Assembly (NCBI GenBank): GCA_026999335.1
Contig: JALTPW010000314.1
Location: forward strand, 1-12,106
Length of the DNA: 12,106 bases
Source: Chromatiales bacterium
Lineage (GTDB): Bacteria; Pseudomonadota; Gammaproteobacteria; SZUA-152
Reading direction: 5' to 3'
Shown here: positions 8,815 through 12,106 of the stretch, one piece after another
Numbering within the stretch: position 1 is the first letter of the stretch
How the letters are laid out: every line of letters begins with the position of its first letter
Made by a program: the position numbers and the translations under genes
The notes under the pieces: model-generated
Database searches by the model: none
Told to the model about the DNA's origin: nothing
Seen by the model: only the letters and a program-made list of their open reading frames with translations

Positions 8815-10128
8815 ATGCAAAACGTCGTGGATCAAACAAATCTGCATCTCAGTGCCGCATCCCCGGATGCCCGTCATTTCAGTGCGCAGGCCGATGCCGG
8901 GCGCGCCATTGTTTACCTTTTGCTGAGCGAATACACAGGTGAGGTGGCGGTGCAGTTATGGGACGGTGGTTTGGCTGTTGGCGATGAGGGTGCAAGCTGC
9001 CGACTGGTATTTCATCACCCGGGCGCACTGCGTGACTTGATCTTGCACCGCAATCTCGTTCGCCTGACCGAGTTTTATCTGGCCGGCCAGATCGATGTTA
9101 TTGGTGACTTGGAAGGCCTGTTCAGTCTGGCGCCGCATCTGTCGGGATTGAGGCTGTCGTGGCGGGACAAGTGGCAATTGATCTCTCTCGCATTGCGCCT
9201 GCCGGTTAGCCGGCTGCACTTGGCTCGGAAGGTTCTGGAACATGATAATTCCCATGCCACCATCGCTCATCACTATGACGTGGGCAATGCGTTTTACCAG
9301 CTGTGGCTGGATCCGAAAATGGTCTATTCCTGCGCCTATTTTCGACGTCAGGATGAGTCGCTGGCGGAGGCCCAACAAAACAAGCTGGACTATATCTGCC
9401 GCAAGCTGCGCTTGTCGCCGGGACAGACGCTGCTGGATATCGGTTGCGGTTGGGGCGCACTGGCCATTTGGGCGGCACGTCATTATGGCGTTCAGGTGCA
9501 TGGCATCACCCTCAGTGAGGCCCAGTACCATTTCGCCCGCCAGCGTGTCGAGGAAGAGGATTTATCCGCTCAGGTCACCATTGAACTGCGCGACTACCGT
9601 GACCTGCCGCAGGATGCCCAGTACGACCGTGTGGTCAGTGTCGGCATGTTTGAACACATCGGGATAAAGAATTTCCCTACCTACTTCTCTCTGGTGAAGC
9701 GTGTGCTCAAACCCCATGGTCTGTTTCTCAATCACGGCATATCTAACGAGGCTGGCTGGCGGCGTACCCAGCTGACCCGCTTTATCAATCGCTACATCTT
9801 TCCCGACGGTGAGTTGGCTTCCATCAGCAGGGTATCGCAGGCGATGGAAAGGGCAGGGTTCGAAGTGGTTGATATCGAGGGGCTGCGCAGACATTACGCA
9901 CTGACGCTGCGCCACTGGGTCAAAGCCTTGGTCGAGAAAAAAGAGCAGGCGGCCGAGCTGTCCAGCGAGGAATCCTATCGCCTCTGGAAGCTCTACATGG
10001 CCGGCTGTGCTTATTTCTTCGATGTTGGTGAAATCAATGTCTATCAGGTTCTGGTTGGACATGCCGGTCAATCACTTGATATGCCACTGACGCGCGATGA
10101 CTTGTATCGTATCAGCGCCAGTAGATAG
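8815..10128 (+). CDS. cfa: Cyclopropane-fatty-acyl-phospholipid synthase
   Basis: This 437-residue enzyme transfers a methylene group from S-adenosylmethionine to the double bond of unsaturated acyl chains in membrane phospholipids. An N-terminal lipid-binding region (about 1-140) precedes the methyltransferase domain. That domain shows HHYDVGNAFYQLWLD (152-166), the SAM-binding loop LLDIGCGWG at 206-214 and MFEHIG at 278-283. Residues matching the catalytic/bicarbonate site of E. coli Cfa are visible: C173 (YSCAYF), E280, H307 and I309 (LNHGIS), Y361 and C398 (MAGCAYFFD). The length is a little over that of E. coli Cfa (382). AGGAGG at 8802-8807, seven bases before ATG, fixes the start. Cfa enzymes usually respond to stationary phase or acid; here the promoter resembles that of copA. 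The HD-GYP gene follows after 44 bp. Confidence 0.93.
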   Translation: MQNVVDQTNLHLSAASPDARHFSAQADAGRAIVYLLLSEYTGEVAVQLWDGGLAVGDEGASCRLVFHHPGALRDLILHRNLVRLTEFYLAGQIDVIGDLEGLFSLAPHLSGLRLSWRDKWQLISLALRLPVSRLHLARKVLEHDNSHATIAHHYDVGNAFYQLWLDPKMVYSCAYFRRQDESLAEAQQNKLDYICRKLRLSPGQTLLDIGCGWGALAIWAARHYGVQVHGITLSEAQYHFARQRVEEEDLSAQVTIELRDYRDLPQDAQYDRVVSVGMFEHIGIKNFPTYFSLVKRVLKPHGLFLNHGISNEAGWRRTQLTRFINRYIFPDGELASISRVSQAMERAGFEVVDIEGLRRHYALTLRHWVKALVEKKEQAAELSSEESYRLWKLYMAGCAYFFDVGEINVYQVLVGHAGQSLDMPLTRDDLYRISASR

Positions 10129-10172
10129 CGGATCGGAACCTTTGAAGATGCCGTGCAATCAGGGAAAAGCTG

Positions 10173-11063
10173 ATGACCTCATGTCAATTTTTTTCCCCAG
10201 GGATTAATGAATTCAGACTGGAGCCATCACCGATGATTGATCATTCTCAGGCATGCCGCTGGTGCGGCCAACAAATCACTGAATCCAGTTATGCCGCTGG
10301 GCATGACGGTGCATTTTGCTGCGAAGGATGTTTTCTGGGCTATATGAGTCAGCAGCGCTCTTTGCATGAACGTGATGTTAGCCAGTCAGCCCTGGTTGAG
10401 GCATTGGCGGCGGCACTCGATGCGCGCGAACGGGAAACCGGTATGCATTCCAAGCGAGTGGCCTGCCACACTCAGGTGTTGGCACGTTATTTCAGTCAGG
10501 ATGACGACTGGCTACAGCAGGTCTACTGGGGGTCGCTGCTGCATGATATCGGCAAGATCGCTATTCCCGACAGCATATTGCTCAAAGAGGGGCCGTTGAA
10601 CGAGCAGGAGTGGTCGATCATGCGCAGTCATCCGCAACGCGGGTATGACATCATTGCGAGTCTTCCGTTCATGGCGAAGGCGGCGGATATCGTGCTCTGT
10701 CATGAAGAGCGTTACGACGGTGCTGGCTACCCCCAAGGCTTGGCCGGAGACGACATTCCCTGGGGTGCCCGGCTATTTGCCGTCATTGATACCTTGGATG
10801 CAATGACCTCTGACCGTCCCTATCGCCTAGGTCTGACATTCGATGAGGCGAAGGCAGAAATCCTGCATATGAGCGGCAGCCAGTTCGATCCCCGCGCAGT
10901 GGAGGCCTTTGTCGCTGAGGAAGCGCTGTTGCGGGAGATGCTTGAGATGAAATGCGTGATGACAGCCGAAGCTTACTCGTCTGTGGAGATACACGGGGCA
11001 GACGGAGATGCTGTGGTGTACGACCACATGAAGGCACATCGAGGACGCGGTTATCATGCCTGA
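10173..11063 (+). CDS. HD-GYP phosphodiesterase with N-terminal Cys-rich metal-binding domain
   Basis: This 296-residue protein is likely a cytoplasmic cyclic-di-GMP phosphodiesterase. Residues 28-60 carry CRWCG and FCCEGC (C28, C31, C49, C50, C53), the pattern of the metal-binding domain at the N-terminus of copper/cation ATPases such as FixI (PF12156-like). Residues 72-250 form an HD-GYP domain: E88 and H92, LLHDIGKIAIPD with H124/D125/K128, H153, then HEERYDGAGYP (177-187) and the typical DTLDAMTSDRPYR. The usual HHExxDGxGYP reads H-E here, so the second His is Glu178. There are no membrane segments and no receiver domain. Two starts are possible: ATG 10173 (AGGGA, 7-nt spacing) and ATG 10233 (GGAG, 9-nt spacing). 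The latter drops 20 unconserved residues and leaves the Cys cluster intact. The gene probably shares a transcript with cfa. Confidence 0.85.
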   Translation: MTSCQFFSPGINEFRLEPSPMIDHSQACRWCGQQITESSYAAGHDGAFCCEGCFLGYMSQQRSLHERDVSQSALVEALAAALDARERETGMHSKRVACHTQVLARYFSQDDDWLQQVYWGSLLHDIGKIAIPDSILLKEGPLNEQEWSIMRSHPQRGYDIIASLPFMAKAADIVLCHEERYDGAGYPQGLAGDDIPWGARLFAVIDTLDAMTSDRPYRLGLTFDEAKAEILHMSGSQFDPRAVEAFVAEEALLREMLEMKCVMTAEAYSSVEIHGADGDAVVYDHMKAHRGRGYHA

Positions 11064-11220
11064 GGGCAATCTGCGTTATATCGGTAGAAATGCAATGTAT
11101 CAGAAATGTCCACTTTTTCAGGAGATGGATCGATTTCTTCGCGAGTTTTCCAAATCAATGCCCAGCGTGATCTGATACCTTGTGGCTGATTTCTGGAGCA
11201 CTAGCGCAATCCCTTAGGCC

Positions 11221-11248
11221 GCGATACCGTCTTCGCAAAAGGTATCGT
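11221..11248 (+). terminator. Weak terminator-like hairpin after the HD-GYP gene
   Basis: CGATACC (11222-11228) and GGTATCG (11241-11247) form a perfect 7-bp stem, extended by a G-U pair, with a 12-nt loop and a TTTA tail. A longer T-run (GTTTTT) comes about 15 bp later. The stem is short and only moderately GC-rich, so termination is uncertain. Confidence 0.35.
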
Positions 11249-11332
11249 TTACTTCGTCTCGTTTTTATCCGTGCCGCTTGTTGTATGGGTTGTTGAAGGT
11301 GCGAGTGAAGGCAAGTTGCTTCGGTCGTCACT

Positions 11333-11365
11333 GTAGGATGCGGGTGAGCGGTAGCGAACCGCATC
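11333..11365 (+). repeat. REP-like palindrome with GTAG head
   Basis: GTAG (11333-11336) is followed by GATGCGG (11337-11343) and CCGCATC (11359-11365), a 7-bp stem with a 15-nt loop. A GTAG-type tetranucleotide before an imperfect palindrome is the known layout of REP elements mobilised by REP-associated tyrosine transposases. Family membership must come from genome copy number. Confidence 0.55.
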
Positions 11366-11396
11366 GTTTGCGTTATCTGAATTCAGTCCCTTTCTG

Positions 11397-11415
11397 CACC
11401 CCGTATCCCGGGGTG
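11397..11415. repeat. Short GC-rich hairpin
   Basis: CACCCCG (11397-11403) and CGGGGTG (11409-11415) form a 7-bp stem with a 5-nt loop. It has no T-run on either strand. It may be part of the repeat cluster or a transcription pause site. Confidence 0.35.
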
Positions 11416-11431
11416 GAATGAACGGAAAATA

Positions 11432-11483
11432 TCGTGCGCACAGCGCACACTACAAGCAGATGTAGTGTGCGCCGTGCGCACGA
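11432..11483. repeat. REPIN-like pair of inverted GTAG-headed palindromes
   Basis: Two 23-bp arms (11432-11454 and 11461-11483) are inverted copies with a single mismatch and a 6-nt centre (AGCAGA). Read outward from the centre, each arm begins TGTAGTGTGCGC and contains its own small palindrome GTGCGC-N3-GCGCAC behind the GTAG head. This is the structure of a REPIN, two REP sequences in inverted orientation forming a long hairpin. It stands 18 bp beyond the stop codon of the - strand gene and could also protect or end its transcript. Confidence 0.65.
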
Positions 11484-11501
11484 CACGGAACCTGCCCGCT
11501 G

Positions 11502-12106
11502 TTATTCGACGGCGCTACCGACCTCCAGCGCCTCGAACCAGTCGAGGAAGCGCTTGACGTCGTCACCGCGGAAAATGCGGCCGTGCTGGGGTGCCATTAT
11601 CTCCACGTCCAGTTCACGTATCCGCTTGACCCAGTCGTTCTTGGCGCGGTTGGAGGGCATCCAGCGTTGGTGAAACAGTTTCATTTTTTCGACATGCTCG
11701 TCGAAGTCTTCTACAAACAGCGGTGCGCCATCCGCCTCCAGTGCCGCGCCCACGTCACCGCTCATGAGGATACGTGCCTCGGGGTCATAGACGTTGTAAT
11801 TGCCCGAGGCATGCAGATAGTGGGCAGGAATGAAGCGTACTTCCATCGATTCCAGCGCCAGTGTCTTGCCTTCGTCGGGAATGCCGACGTATTCGATGTG
11901 GTTGAGGCCGAAGTGGCGCAGGAAACTTTCCCAAATCCACGGTGAATGCAGGCGAGCAGTGGGCAGGGTCTGATCCCACAGGCCCAGTGAAGAAATGATA
12001 TCCGGATCCTGGTGCGAGGCGAAGATGTCGGTGATGGTATCGATATCGCACAGGCGCAATACCGAGGCCAGCATGGCGGAAAAGATCTCGATGCCGCCAG
12101 GATCCA
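11502..12106 (-). CDS. MBL-fold di-iron-type protein (flavodiiron/ODP-like), 5' end outside window
   Basis: The frame is open to the right edge, with DPGGIEIFSA encoded before the internal ATG at 12074, so the N-terminus is missing. The visible residues show a metallo-beta-lactamase fold with the ligand order of flavodiiron and oxygen-binding di-iron proteins rather than hydrolases. ASHQDPDI (near 12000-12016) gives H-x-D-x-D, where flavodiiron proteins have H-x-E-x-D and hydrolases H-x-H-x-D-H. PAHYLHASGN supplies the next His (near 11811), SGDVG the bridging Asp (near 11754-11756) and MAPQHGRIF the last His (near 11583). It ends in a short amphipathic stretch without a flavodoxin domain. 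Such proteins bind or reduce oxygen or sense it; the exact role here is unknown. It is convergent with the copper cluster and probably unrelated to it. Confidence 0.8.
   Translation of the reverse strand, partial: DPGGIEIFSAMLASVLRLCDIDTITDIFASHQDPDIISSLGLWDQTLPTARLHSPWIWESFLRHFGLNHIEYVGIPDEGKTLALESMEVRFIPAHYLHASGNYNVYDPEARILMSGDVGAALEADGAPLFVEDFDEHVEKMKLFHQRWMPSNRAKNDWVKRIRELDVEIMAPQHGRIFRGDDVKRFLDWFEALEVGSAVE

Larger units (their letters stand above)
11064..11501. other. Gene-free stretch between convergent genes
   Basis: These 438 bp separate the HD-GYP gene (+) from the MBL-fold gene (-). I find no credible coding frame. The first 150 bp show nothing I can name; the remainder holds a terminator-like hairpin, one REP-like palindrome, a short GC hairpin and a REPIN-like pair, listed separately. 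Confidence 0.7.

Noticed and set aside
11064..11170. Short open frames continuing past the HD-GYP gene
   Set aside because: No ribosome site, no recognisable composition and overlap with the end of the HD-GYP gene in another frame.
11397..11415. GC hairpin as a terminator for either convergent gene
   Set aside because: No T-run follows on either strand and it is distant from both stop codons; kept only as a hairpin.

Overview
The window (12,106 bp, fairly uniform and moderately GC-rich) looks like chromosome from a proteobacterium, most likely a gammaproteobacterium. This rests on the kind of copper genes present, strong Shine-Dalgarno sites and GTAG-headed REP palindromes. No ribosomal RNA or other taxonomic marker is present, so the assignment is weak. 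All genes from 1 to 11063 run on the + strand; a single gene enters from the right end on the - strand.

Region 1 (1-4247) is copper/silver export from the periplasm. It holds the 3' end of a CusB-type adaptor with a Met/Asp tail, a full CusA-type RND pump with the three Cu(I)/Ag(I) methionines, and a small secreted protein with five copies of a Met-Lys-His octapeptide ahead of a compact beta-type domain. An 18-bp perfect palindrome lies between cusA and that protein.

Region 2 (4248-8706) is sensing and cytoplasmic export. A PII-like protein with a shortened T-loop and an N-terminal CxxC is followed by a four-helix DUF2231 membrane protein with a His-rich, probably periplasmic tail. A MerR-family regulator comes next, then a CopA-type P1B-1 ATPase whose N-terminus carries two YHS and two CPMHP domains instead of an HMA domain. 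A MerR-style promoter (TTGACC-N20-TAGGCT) stands directly before copA, and a weaker relative lies about 200 bp before the PII gene.

Region 3 (8707-11063) holds a cyclopropane-fatty-acid synthase and an HD-GYP protein with an N-terminal Cys cluster of the kind found on copper ATPases. The promoter region of the cfa gene starts with the same ten bases as the copA promoter and has the same 20-bp spacing to a TACGCT box. My main inference is therefore that membrane-lipid modification and a metal-linked c-di-GMP phosphodiesterase belong to the copper regulon here.

Region 4 (11064-12106) is a 438-bp gene-free stretch between convergent genes. It holds one REP-like palindrome, a REPIN-like inverted pair (23-bp arms, one mismatch, 6-nt loop) and two smaller hairpins. 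After it comes the 3' part of a metallo-beta-lactamase-fold, probably di-iron, protein that runs off the window.
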